The notes beneath the pieces are model-generated. The model had not been told where the DNA came from. It saw only the letters and a program-made list of their open reading frames with translations, and did no database searches. The translations under genes were made by a program, and so were the position numbers. From Verrucomicrobiota bacterium (GTDB lineage Bacteria > Verrucomicrobiota > Verrucomicrobiae > Chthoniobacterales > UBA10450), in the NCBI GenBank assembly GCA_005887855.1, contig VBQB01000185.1:1-23117 (forward strand): 23,117 nt of DNA, written 5' to 3'. The first letter of the stretch is position 1; each line of letters starts with the position of its first letter. Of this stretch, positions 8,048 through 15,796 are shown in pieces.

Positions 8048-10018
8048 GTGGCGATCGCCTACGCTGTCGTGGCCTGGCTGCTCATGCAGATCGCGAGCCA
8101 GATTTTTCCGTTCTTCGACATTCCGAATTGGGTGGTGCGTCTCGTTGTCCTGTTGCTTGTGATTGGTTTTCCCATCGCCCTCATCATTGCATGGGCGTTT
8201 GAGCTGACGCCGGAAGGGATCAAACGTACCGAAGCTGCGGAAGGCGTACGGGCTAAACCATCAAGGAATCGGGCCTGGATTTATGTCGTGCTGATCGCCG
8301 GTGCCATTTCGATTGGATTATTCTTCCTCGGCAGATTCACGGTTGGGCTCAGGCAGCGCGTATCCGAGACCGTTCCCGCGAAGTCGATTGCGGTGTTGCC
8401 ATTCGAATCACTTAGCGAAGACAAATCTAACGCGTATTTCGCCGAGGGCATTCAGGATGAAATTCTCACGCGCCTTGCCAAGATCGCTGACCTAAAAGTC
8501 ATCTCGCGCACCTCGACTCAAAAATATAAAAGCGCGCCAACCAATCTGCGGGAGATCGCCCAGCAACTTGGTGTCACGAGCGTGCTCGAAGGCAGCGTGC
8601 AGAAAGCGGCTAACCAAGTGCGCATCTCAGTCCAGCTTGTGAATGCGATCAATGATTCGCACATATGGGCTGAAACCTATGACCGGAAGTTGATCGATGT
8701 TTTTCAGGTTGAGAGCGATGTCGCGCAGAAAATCGCGAACTCGTTGGAAGCGAAGCTGACCGGGCGCGAGAAAAAGGAAATTTCAAGGATTGGGACGGCG
8801 AATGCCGAGGCTTACGACGCTTTTCTGCGTGCGCTTGCGGTCCTCCACGCGCAGGGGCCGGAAAATGAAAGGAAACTTGTCGAGTTCGCACGACGTGCTG
8901 TGGCGCTCGATCCGAATTATGCCGAAGCTTGGGCGATGCTCGGTATAGCCGAAGCGCAAAAGTATTTTGATTTCGAACGCACCGATGCGCAGTCAATGCG
9001 AGCACGGACCGCGGCGGAAACCGCCTTACGCCTGGCGCCTGAGATGGCAGATGCACACGGGGCGATGGGCATGTTCTATTACTACTGCTTACAGGACTAC
9101 GATCGTGCCCTCACTGAATTGAACATCGCGCGGGAACGAGCGCCGAACGACGCCAACATTTGGCTTTCCATCGGGCTTGTGCAACGCCGCCAAGGCAAGC
9201 TGGACGAGTCGATTGAAGTGCAGAAACAAGCGTCGAAACTCGATCCGTTAAATGAAGACATCTGGGTAAACCTGGGCCGAAGCTATCGTGGCGCCCGCCG
9301 ATTCGACGAAGCCCGCACAATGTTCGATCACGCTTTGACGATTGCGCCGGGAGATCTCGAAGTCACTGCGGAGAAGGCGGCGACGTACCTTGCGGAAGGT
9401 GATCTTGATGCGGCAGGACGACTCTTAGAGGGCGTCGAGATACCACCGAATAATATACCTTCCGCCCTCAGATTCTATAGTGAGCAGTTGGCACTTTTGG
9501 TCTGGCGCCGGCAATTCAATCAGGCTTTGGCGAAAGTTTCTGCCGACGTTGCGCGAGCAAAAAATCTCCCGCCGATAATCGTTGCCCTGAGTGACAATTT
9601 TACGGGATATCTACACACGGTTAAAGGTGACCTGACGACCGCGCGACCCCTTTTCCTGGAAGCACAGCGCGAATTGCGGACATTGCGCGAGCAGGGTGAC
9701 GCCGGCCTTCTGCTGGCGGATACGCTGCTCGAGGTAGATGCGAGGCTTAGTGAACGACAAGAAGTGGAGCGCGAAGCGGATGTGCTTCTCAAAACCACGG
9801 AGAAAGATGCCTGGCGGTTTCCGAAATCGCAGGAAATTATCGCGCGCGCTTACGCGATCCTGGGCGATGCAGACCGGGCGGTTCCGCTACTCGAGCGGCT
9901 GTTGAAGATTCCATACGATTCTTCAATCACGCCTGCCATGCTCCGGCTCGATCCAATTTGGGATCCGCTGCGGAATGATCCGCGCTTTCAGCAGCTTATA
10001 GTCGAAAAGAAGCCGTGA
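8048..10018 (+). CDS. Array gene 3: membrane TolB/FlgO-like TPR protein (N-terminus truncated)
   Basis: 656 residues from a GTG at 8048. The homologous reading 'LKRRNVYKVAIAYAVVAWLL' continues in frame back to CTG 8024, immediately after the TAA (8021-8023) of gene 2. The family opening 'MN.KNFFAE' is missing, so the true start is unclear: GTG 8048, a rare CTG at 8024, or re-initiation after the upstream stop. No Shine-Dalgarno sequence is seen. Three helices (about 1-22, 28-52 and 76-97) are followed by a TolB/FlgO-like domain (KSIAVLPFESLSEDKSNAYF; SHIWAETYDRKLIDVFQVES) and several TPRs (AVALDPNYAEAWAMLGIA; ASKLDPLNEDIWVNLGRSY). It ends with the intact motif 'LDPIWDPLRNDPRF'. Loss of the basic 'LKRRNVYK' could disturb membrane orientation. 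It overlaps gene 4 by four bases. Confidence 0.85.
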   Translation: MAIAYAVVAWLLMQIASQIFPFFDIPNWVVRLVVLLLVIGFPIALIIAWAFELTPEGIKRTEAAEGVRAKPSRNRAWIYVVLIAGAISIGLFFLGRFTVGLRQRVSETVPAKSIAVLPFESLSEDKSNAYFAEGIQDEILTRLAKIADLKVISRTSTQKYKSAPTNLREIAQQLGVTSVLEGSVQKAANQVRISVQLVNAINDSHIWAETYDRKLIDVFQVESDVAQKIANSLEAKLTGREKKEISRIGTANAEAYDAFLRALAVLHAQGPENERKLVEFARRAVALDPNYAEAWAMLGIAEAQKYFDFERTDAQSMRARTAAETALRLAPEMADAHGAMGMFYYYCLQDYDRALTELNIARERAPNDANIWLSIGLVQRRQGKLDESIEVQKQASKLDPLNEDIWVNLGRSYRGARRFDEARTMFDHALTIAPGDLEVTAEKAATYLAEGDLDAAGRLLEGVEIPPNNIPSALRFYSEQLALLVWRRQFNQALAKVSADVARAKNLPPIIVALSDNFTGYLHTVKGDLTTARPLFLEAQRELRTLREQGDAGLLLADTLLEVDARLSERQEVEREADVLLKTTEKDAWRFPKSQEIIARAYAILGDADRAVPLLERLLKIPYDSSITPAMLRLDPIWDPLRNDPRFQQLIVEKKP

Positions 10019-11599
10019 ATCTGAAAAACTTCTTTGCCGAGCTAAAGCGAAGAAAAGTTTATAGCGTCGCGGTGACCTACGCGATTGTCGGTTGGCTGCT
10101 GATTCAAATCGTAACCCAGGTCTTTCCGCCTTTCGAAATACCGAACTGGGCCGAGCGTCTTGTGATACTCGCAATTATTATCGGTTTCCCAGTCGCTCTC
10201 GTTCTGGCGTGGTTGTTCGATTTCACGCGATACGGAATCATTCGAACAGAAGACCTGTCTTCCGAGGCCCGGATCGAAATCCCATCCCTGGCGAATTCGA
10301 CCGAGAAATCGATCGCCGTTTTGCCTTTTAGCGATTTGAGCCCGGCGAAGGATCACGCCTACTTCGGTGAAGGTATTGCGGAGGAGCTTCTCGGAGCACT
10401 AGCTAAAGTGGATGGCCTGCGCGTGGCAGCGCGGCGTTCTTCGTTTTGGTTCAAGGACAAGGAAGCCGAGCTCACGGAAATCGCGACGAAATTAAACGTT
10501 GAGCATGTGCTCGAGGGTAGTGTTCGGCGCGACGGCAATAGGGTGCGCATCACAGCAGAGCTGATCGACGCGCTCCATCGTCGATACTCTCAAACTCAAG
10601 CTCGAGATTTCGCCGCCACCTGCATCGCGCAGCACCGATGCTTACGACGCTTATCTGCAGGGCCTCTTTTATTCGGACAAAAGCACCGAGGAGGCATTGC
10701 GACGAAGCCTGGAATTTTTTGAACGCGCACTTAGGAAAGATCCGCAACTGGGCGGCGCCTGGACCGGCATCGCGAAGGCATGGCTGTGGTTGGCGGACGC
10801 TTACGTGCCACCGCTCGAAGCATATCCGAAAGTGCGCGAGGCCGCGGCCAACGCATTGAAGATCGACGACGCTGAGGCCGAAGCGCACGTCTATCTCGCC
10901 GAGAGCAGACGGATACTCGATTGGGACCTTGATGGGGCCGAAGCGGAATTCAATCGCGCAGTGGAAATCGATTCGAATTCAACGCCGTCCAATTACTTCT
11001 TCGCTGCGCTTTACGCGGCGCGCGGTGAGCGTGAGAAGGCGCTGGCGTACTTGCGCCGCACATCGAAGATCGACCCGGCGTCGCTGTGGGTGAACAACTT
11101 TGCTTGCGAGCTCTACCGTTACTTCGGCTTGTATGACGAAGCGATCGCAGCCGGTGAACGCGCACTGCAGCTCGACCCGACATTTATGGCTTACGGCGAG
11201 CCGGCCCTGGCGGCCCTGTATCGCGAAATGGGGCAGGTCGACAAAGCAATCGCCCTTTATGAGAAGGCACGGAGTCTCACCGGCTGGCCCGGCTTTGGTC
11301 TGGCTATTACTTTCGCGCGAATGAATCGGCCCGAGGAAGCGCGCGAAACTCTCGCGGCCGCCATCGCAAAACGGCGGTACACAGCCGGCGACGCCATTGC
11401 GCATGTGCACGTGGCGTTGCATGCGCACAACGACGCGATTCGAGAACTCGAACGCGCCTGCGACGAGCGCTCGTCATCGCTCCACATGGTCGGGATTGCT
11501 CCCGAGTTCGCACCGCTGCGTTCGGACAAACGCTTCCTGTCGATCTTGCAAAAAATCGGGCTCGAGCCGGAGAAAGTCTTCGCTGCGACCGTGGCTTGA
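10015..11599 (+). pseudogene. Array gene 4: membrane TolB/FlgO-like TPR protein, broken by an internal deletion and frameshift
   Basis: It starts with GTG at 10015, overlapping the gene 3 stop (GTGA). 'NLKNFFAELKRRKVYSVAV', two membrane helices and the TolB-like domain (KSIAVLPFSDLSPAKDHAYF; HVLEGSVRRDGNRVRITAEL) read well to about 10570, then turn into nonsense ending at 10722. The +1-shifted frame resumes the protein from about 10572 as 'RSIVDTLKLKLEISPPPASR', then 'DAYDAYLQGLFY' and TPRs to the TGA at 11597-11599. The block holding 'W(A/S)E.YDR.L.D.F', present in the other three copies, is absent: about 26-27 residues (about 80 bases). This copy also lacks the third helix and ends in 'APLRSDKRF', so it is the most divergent member. 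The 10697 start in the shifted frame is only an internal position. The end abuts the convergent M50 gene with no gap. Confidence 0.8.
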
Positions 11600-12472
11600 T
11601 TATTGCGCGATCACGTCCTGCCCGTGGCCGTGGGAGCGCACGCCATGTTTGTGCAAATCTTGCTGCGCCACGTGCATTCCGAAGAGCAGAACCGCAATCA
11701 GACCGAAATACAATATCGACATTATCCAGCGCTGGGAAGGTGTGACTTCGAAATAACGCTGTTCTTCTTCGGTTCGTTTGCGGAATAGCGAATAGATCCG
11801 GGGCAGCGACAAAAGTACGATCAACCAGATAATAAAATTTGGATACTTCCAACCGAACCAGACAAGGAGGGCGAACCCGGGCAACCAAAGCCAGCGGGAC
11901 AACGCGGTGACGATGCGCCCGCCATCCAGCATTCCTACCGGCGTCAGGTTAAACAAATTGAGAAAATACCCAAACCAAGCGAGCGCGATGAAAAGCGGGG
12001 CGGCGAAGATTTCGCCAAAGGCGTTGCAGACCAATGCGCCAAAGCTCCCCAGCATCGGGCCACCAATGCCCACGCATGCTTCCACCCAGGCATTGCGAGG
12101 CGCTTCCTTAAGCGCAATGAACGCGCCCATGAACGGAATGAAAACTGGCGCGCCGACCTTGAGCCCGAATTTCTTGGCGACGAGCAAATGGCCGCTTTCA
12201 TGCACCAACAGCAGGATGACAAATCCCACAGCAAATGGCCAACCCCAGAACTGGGTGTAAACCCAGATCATCAGCAGCATAGTGCCGCCCGACTTCAGCA
12301 GGATCGGCAGGAACTTCAGGAGCGGTAGCAGAACAAATTTTAGTTTCGCGAAAAATTTTGCTATCACGACTCCAACCACCGCGATTGGGCCAAGCGCTTT
12401 TTTCACTCGGCTCCAAGCTGTCTCCGTGGACGGCGCCTTGTATTCTTCGGTTCGTTCAGTTTGAAGATTCAC
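11600..12472 (-). CDS. Site-2 protease family (M50) membrane metalloprotease
   Basis: 290 residues from a GTG at 12472. Zinc-binding HESGH is at 91-95, in a membrane helix (AVGFVILLLVHESGHLLVAK), and the third ligand Asp 183 is in 'NLTPVGMLDGGRIV', the M50 'LDG' motif. Five or six membrane helices are predicted. It would cleave membrane-embedded substrates, as in regulated intramembrane proteolysis, or act in membrane quality control. No PDZ domain is present. The N-terminus adds a 30-residue soluble part and a hydrophobic segment before the core. The C-terminal tail is His-rich (DLHKHGVRSHGHGQD), perhaps binding metal. It is the last gene of the minus-strand operon, nine bases after the NAD(P)HX repair gene. 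The stop at 11600 directly meets the convergent stop at 11599. The substrate cannot be told from sequence. Confidence 0.88.
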   Translation of the reverse strand: MNLQTERTEEYKAPSTETAWSRVKKALGPIAVVGVVIAKFFAKLKFVLLPLLKFLPILLKSGGTMLLMIWVYTQFWGWPFAVGFVILLLVHESGHLLVAKKFGLKVGAPVFIPFMGAFIALKEAPRNAWVEACVGIGGPMLGSFGALVCNAFGEIFAAPLFIALAWFGYFLNLFNLTPVGMLDGGRIVTALSRWLWLPGFALLVWFGWKYPNFIIWLIVLLSLPRIYSLFRKRTEEEQRYFEVTPSQRWIMSILYFGLIAVLLFGMHVAQQDLHKHGVRSHGHGQDVIAQ

Positions 12473-12481
12473 CGTGGCAAA

Positions 12482-13987
12482 TTAGATCGGTAAACTGTGC
12501 AGTTCGTTCAACGCATCACCCAAACGATCGAGCACATTGCGTGGAAGCAGCGACTCCTCGCTGGCATGTCCGTCAAAGATCGACATCTCCGCCGCCCGCC
12601 CGCACACCCATGCGCCGAGTCGCGCGGCATCGTAAAGCGATAAACCTTGTCCAATCAAGCCAGCGCATACACCGGTGAGAATGTCTCCCATCCCGCCGGT
12701 CGCCATTCCCGGATTACCCGTCGTGTTGTAGCTTAACGGATGATCGCGTTCCGCAACGATCGTCCGGCTGCCTTTCAGCAAAAGCGTGACGGAAAAACGG
12801 CGGCAGAATTTCGTCGCCGTTGTCGCGCGTGTTTCTTTTTTGTTGTCGAAAAGCCGTTTCATCTCGCCGGGATGCGGCGTGAGCAAGCGCTCGCCTTTGC
12901 AACGCTTGAGCGTTGAGATTTTGCCGGACAAAATGTTGAGGCCGTCTGCGTCAACCACCATCGGTTGTTTTGCCTCTTCGATCAGCTCGAGAATCTCGTC
13001 AGCGCGAGATTTGCCAAGACCGGGACCGAGCGCCCAGACATCGATTTTTTCTTTGAGCAGGTCACGATAAGATTTGACCGGCTTCACCATTGCCTCTGGC
13101 GGGGCTGCAGCGGCAACGATTTCGTAAATTTCTTCCGGAACAAAAACTTCTACCAATCCCGCTCCGGACCGGAGCGCGCCCAACGAACACATGATGGCCG
13201 CGCCGGTAAAACCCTTCGAACCCGCGACGATCCCAATCCGACCGAACTGATTTTTGTATGCGTCGTATTTGCGCCGTGGCAGCAGTTCACAGAGCGCTGG
13301 CGCGCACGCGACAATTTCGCTTTCTTTTTTTTCCGGCGGCCGCAGTTCATCCAGCGGCGCAACTTCCAGCCGGCCCACAAAATTCAGCGCCTCATCCGCC
13401 ACCAAACCTGGCTTTGCGAATCCGATCGTGACAGTAAAATCCGCGACGACGCCGTATCGATCAGTTTTGCCCGAATCGCCGTCGATCCCGGTAGGAAGAT
13501 CAACCGCAAAAACGTAGGCATTTTTTTCCCGGCGCAGTTGGTTCAGGTCACGACAAGCTGTGCGCACGGGCTCGCGCAGCGGCGGTTTCGCGCCCAATCC
13601 AAGCAGGCCGTCGAGAATGATTGCGTGGCATTCGCTTCCAGCGCATGGGTCATCGGCAGGATGCCGATGCGGCGATTCGGGTGTTTGACGCAAGCTTTCC
13701 AGCTTCTTGCGCATCAGTTCGCTACAATCAGCCTCTTTGAAGGCGAGCCGGATTTCGATCTTCCATCCGCGTCGTCGCAGGCATTCGGCGGCGACCAGAG
13801 CATCGCCGGCGTTATGACCCTTTCCGGTGTAAACGATGCAAGCGCCGGGATATGGGAAAAATTTAGTGATTGCCCGTGCAACGCCCGCGCCTGCTTTATC
13901 CATCAACGCTTCGACTTCGACACCGCTCGCGAAAGCCGCTTCTTCCGCGGCTCGCATCTGTGCCGAAGTCAAAATCGGCGAGTTCAA
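12482..13987 (-). CDS. nnrD/nnrE (yjeF-type): Bifunctional NAD(P)HX epimerase / ADP- or ATP-dependent NAD(P)HX dehydratase
   Basis: It repairs hydrated NADH and NADPH: the N-terminal YjeF_N domain epimerises the R and S forms and the C-terminal ribokinase-like domain dehydrates the S form. 501 residues. Epimerase motifs are 'GKGHNAGDALVAAE' (55-68, in place of the usual GxGNNGGDG) and 'FAVDLPTGIDGDSG' (160-173) with catalytic Asp 163. Dehydratase motifs are 'GIVAGSKGFTGAA' (252-264), 'GPGLGKS' (321-327), 'LLTPHPGEM' (368-376) and 'GNPGMATGGMGDILTG' (424-439) with Asp 435. The start is TTG at 13987, chosen because GGGAGGG precedes it by four bases and the codon directly follows the amidase stop. 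Residues about 107-112 are encoded by a perfect palindrome. Neighbours are coupled on both sides. Confidence 0.93.
   Translation of the reverse strand: MNSPILTSAQMRAAEEAAFASGVEVEALMDKAGAGVARAITKFFPYPGACIVYTGKGHNAGDALVAAECLRRRGWKIEIRLAFKEADCSELMRKKLESLRQTPESPHRHPADDPCAGSECHAIILDGLLGLGAKPPLREPVRTACRDLNQLRREKNAYVFAVDLPTGIDGDSGKTDRYGVVADFTVTIGFAKPGLVADEALNFVGRLEVAPLDELRPPEKKESEIVACAPALCELLPRRKYDAYKNQFGRIGIVAGSKGFTGAAIMCSLGALRSGAGLVEVFVPEEIYEIVAAAAPPEAMVKPVKSYRDLLKEKIDVWALGPGLGKSRADEILELIEEAKQPMVVDADGLNILSGKISTLKRCKGERLLTPHPGEMKRLFDNKKETRATTATKFCRRFSVTLLLKGSRTIVAERDHPLSYNTTGNPGMATGGMGDILTGVCAGLIGQGLSLYDAARLGAWVCGRAAEMSIFDGHASEESLLPRNVLDRLGDALNELHSLPI
13651..13669. repeat. Perfect 8-bp hairpin inside the NAD(P)HX repair gene
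   Basis: CATCGGCA (13651-13658), loop GGA, TGCCGATG (13662-13669). It is in frame and codes for 'HRHPAD' in the variable segment between the epimerase motifs (PESPHRHPADDPCAGSECHA). Its arm resembles the inner hairpin GTCGGCA/TGCCGAC of the element at 1443-1528, so I group it tentatively with the same palindrome family. Confidence 0.6.
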
Positions 13988-14800
13988 TCAGCCCTCCCGC
14001 TTTTTTGAGGTTGCGCTCGCTTCTGAGTCAATCGACTTCGATGATTTCTTCTTCTTCGAAGACTTACTCTTTGAACTTTTTTTCCTGGACCGCGAGCTAC
14101 TGGAATTGTGCACCCTAGTTTGGTCAATGTACGGTTGGTACGGAATGGTTTCGGCAGTTGCTACTCGGGTCGAGGTCAAGCGACTAGCGACCGAAGAACG
14201 ACCGCGGATACCAGCCGCGATCTCTTCGGCCAGTTTTTGACGGTACGAGGCAGTTTGCGCGTACTCTCCTTCACCCGGGTTGGTCAGGAATCCACATTCC
14301 ACGAGGACTGCCGGAATTTTCGTTTTTCGCAGGACGTAGAAACCGCGACGACGCACTCCGCGATTCGGCGTCGGCGCGCCGCCCGCGACAAAATAGTGAA
14401 CGGCGGACGCAAGCGGCAGGCTGTCACGGCTATAAAAATATGTTTCGATTCCATCGGCGCCGACGCGCTTTGCGGAGTTGAAATGAATACACACGAAAAT
14501 GGCGTCGCGATACGAGTTCGCAATTGCAACACGCGTAGGCAATGGGACGAAGACATCGCTGTCCCGGGTCATGACGACCCGACATCCTTTGGCGCTGAGA
14601 AGGCCTTTGAGACGCTGCGCCACATCGAGCGTCATCGTTTTTTCAGCGATCCTCTGGCCGGGAATACCGCCGCGGTCATAACCGCCGTGCCCGGCATCGA
14701 TTACAACGGTCGTAGACGCCTCGCGACTGGTCTCGGCCGCGGTGGAGGTGCTGCAAGCCAGACTTACAATTGATAAACCGGCAAGGATAAAACGTGCCAC
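13988..14800 (-). CDS. N-acetylmuramoyl-L-alanine amidase (Amidase_3), exported
   Basis: It cleaves the amide between MurNAc and the peptide in peptidoglycan, acting in the envelope during division or turnover. 270 residues from a GTG at 14800. A signal sequence (ARFILAGLSIVSLACSTSTA) precedes the domain; Cys 16 does not sit in a good lipobox, so I expect a normal signal peptide. Zinc ligands are His 38 (VVIDAGHGGYD), Glu 53 (IAEKTMTLDVA) and His 106 (FVCIHFNSAK), with catalytic Glu 168 (AVLVECGFLTNPGE). The C-terminal 35-40 residues are a Ser/Lys/Arg-rich low-complexity tail, perhaps for wall binding; no SPOR, LysM or AMIN domain is seen. The start overlaps the upstream gene by 125 bases, which is unusual and makes the N-terminus less certain. 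It abuts the NAD(P)HX repair gene. Confidence 0.92.
   Translation of the reverse strand: MARFILAGLSIVSLACSTSTAAETSREASTTVVIDAGHGGYDRGGIPGQRIAEKTMTLDVAQRLKGLLSAKGCRVVMTRDSDVFVPLPTRVAIANSYRDAIFVCIHFNSAKRVGADGIETYFYSRDSLPLASAVHYFVAGGAPTPNRGVRRRGFYVLRKTKIPAVLVECGFLTNPGEGEYAQTASYRQKLAEEIAAGIRGRSSVASRLTSTRVATAETIPYQPYIDQTRVHNSSSSRSRKKSSKSKSSKKKKSSKSIDSEASATSKKREG
13992..13998 (-). promoter_or_regulatory. Shine-Dalgarno sequence for the TTG start at 13987
   Basis: GGGAGGG on the minus strand, four bases before TTG and inside the last codons of the amidase gene. It justifies a non-ATG start and implies translational coupling of amidase and repair enzyme. Confidence 0.75.
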
Positions 14801-15650
14801 GCGCTGTTTGCGCTACAGGCGCCTCGAGCATACCGCCGCGCACCGCCACTTGCCCGTCAGCGGCGCGTAGAAGGCGAGGTCGCGTTTTCGTCTCCATGAA
14901 GGACGAGTGCGCAAGCAATTCGCCATTTAATCCAACGCGCGAATAAGCCCAAGCGCGGGGCGCCGCGCAATGCAGAACGTGCAATTGATTTGCGCGGTCG
15001 ATTTCGCTCTGGGGTTGGTCGGAACCAATGCTGCGGCCTAACGAATAGGTCGCATAGACAATTCCGTTATCCTTGTCTTCCACGCGCACATACAGAGAAG
15101 TGTGGTCCGGAAACCGGTTCGTGAGTAGCGAATAGGTGCGCACACTCCCCGCACCGGGAACGCCTTCAGGAACGCCCACCGTTTTTTGCCAGATCGGCCG
15201 CGCGTCGGTTACCTCAAAAACCCTCGTTCCGGAATAAAAGAATTTTCCCAGATCCGCGAAATAAATATGGGCACGGAGATGATAAGTGCCGAAGTCGCTC
15301 ACAGGATAAAGCGGAGCGAGATTGATCCGTTGCGTGACTTTCTGGCCAGTTTCGATTTTCAGGGGCGGCTGAGAATTGTCCGTTCTGATGGGCGGAATCG
15401 GCTGGCCTTCGCTTCCGGTCACTTCAAACCCAAACCACGATTGCCCATCGGCGTCATGAAGCTCGACATCGCGCCCGGCCAGATTTGTGATGGCGAGTGT
15501 CGCTACCACTGGTTCGTATGCGACGTATTGCAATCGCTTCAATTTCAGGTCCACCTGAATTTGCGCCTCTCCTGTGACCACCAACAAAAGAAGACAGGCA
15601 AGCGGCAGCGCGCGCTTTATCACGCAGGAAAATAACGTAACTTGTCTCAT
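14676..15650 (-). CDS. Secreted beta-rich protein of unknown function
   Basis: 324 residues from the ATG at 15650, with a clear signal peptide (LPLACLLLLVVTGEA, then QIQVDLKLKRLQYVAYEP). The body looks like an Ig-like or CARDB-like beta sandwich (YEPVVATLAITNLAGRDVEL; VTQRINLAPLYPVSDFGTYH). I do not recognise a family and assign no function. The sensible protein seems to end around 'VRGGMLEAPVAQ'. The last 40 or so residues (Cys/Arg-rich, for example 'RDQSRGVYDRCNRCRARRL') are an out-of-frame reading of the amidase 5' end, so the native stop may have been lost. The start overlaps the stop of the small ORF upstream (ATGA), so it is translationally coupled within the minus-strand operon. Confidence 0.7.
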   Translation of the reverse strand: MRQVTLFSCVIKRALPLACLLLLVVTGEAQIQVDLKLKRLQYVAYEPVVATLAITNLAGRDVELHDADGQSWFGFEVTGSEGQPIPPIRTDNSQPPLKIETGQKVTQRINLAPLYPVSDFGTYHLRAHIYFADLGKFFYSGTRVFEVTDARPIWQKTVGVPEGVPGAGSVRTYSLLTNRFPDHTSLYVRVEDKDNGIVYATYSLGRSIGSDQPQSEIDRANQLHVLHCAAPRAWAYSRVGLNGELLAHSSFMETKTRPRLLRAADGQVAVRGGMLEAPVAQTARGTFYPCRFINCKSGLQHLHRGRDQSRGVYDRCNRCRARRL

Positions 15651-15796
15651 AAAAATAGGGTCCCGCTTGGGCCCAAGTCGAGAGGTGGGACCGTCTCCCT
15701 GCCCACAAACCTGCAGTCGTTCGCGATGTATTCTTTCATCGTCTGCACCAGGTGGTCGCTCATCTCAGCGTCGCGGCGCATGATGAACAATTGCAT
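15647..15796 (-). CDS. Small 49-residue ORF, coupled on both sides
   Basis: ATG at 15796 overlaps the stop of the TPR gene (TGATG), and its TGA (15649-15647) overlaps the start of the secreted-protein gene (ATGA). It begins MQLFIMRRDAEMSDHLVQTM and continues to '...GPSGTLFL'. The first 30 residues could form an amphipathic helix. The last part is encoded by the palindrome at 15659-15692, so the ORF may once have been longer or ended elsewhere. There is no Shine-Dalgarno sequence; translation would depend on coupling. No family is recognised. The double overlap is the main evidence that it is real; conservation in relatives has not been checked. Confidence 0.5.
   Translation of the reverse strand: MQLFIMRRDAEMSDHLVQTMKEYIANDCRFVGRETVPPLDLGPSGTLFL
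15659..15692. repeat. Palindromic element at the 3' end of the small ORF
   Basis: Outer arms GGTCCC (15659-15664) and GGGACC (15687-15692) enclose the perfect 12-bp palindrome CTTGGGCCCAAG (15666-15677). The nested plan is that of the other palindromic elements here. It lies just upstream of the ATG at 15650, so the hairpin could modulate translation of the secreted protein. Confidence 0.65.

Noticed and set aside
10697..11599. A separate TPR gene starting at 10697
   Set aside because: The same frame holds family sequence back to about 10572 (RSIVDTLKLKLEISPPPASR), so it is the rear part of array gene 4.
12965..14008. Long plus-strand ORF of 347 codons
   Set aside because: It is antisense to the NAD(P)HX repair gene, which has all its motifs; the translation resembles no protein family.
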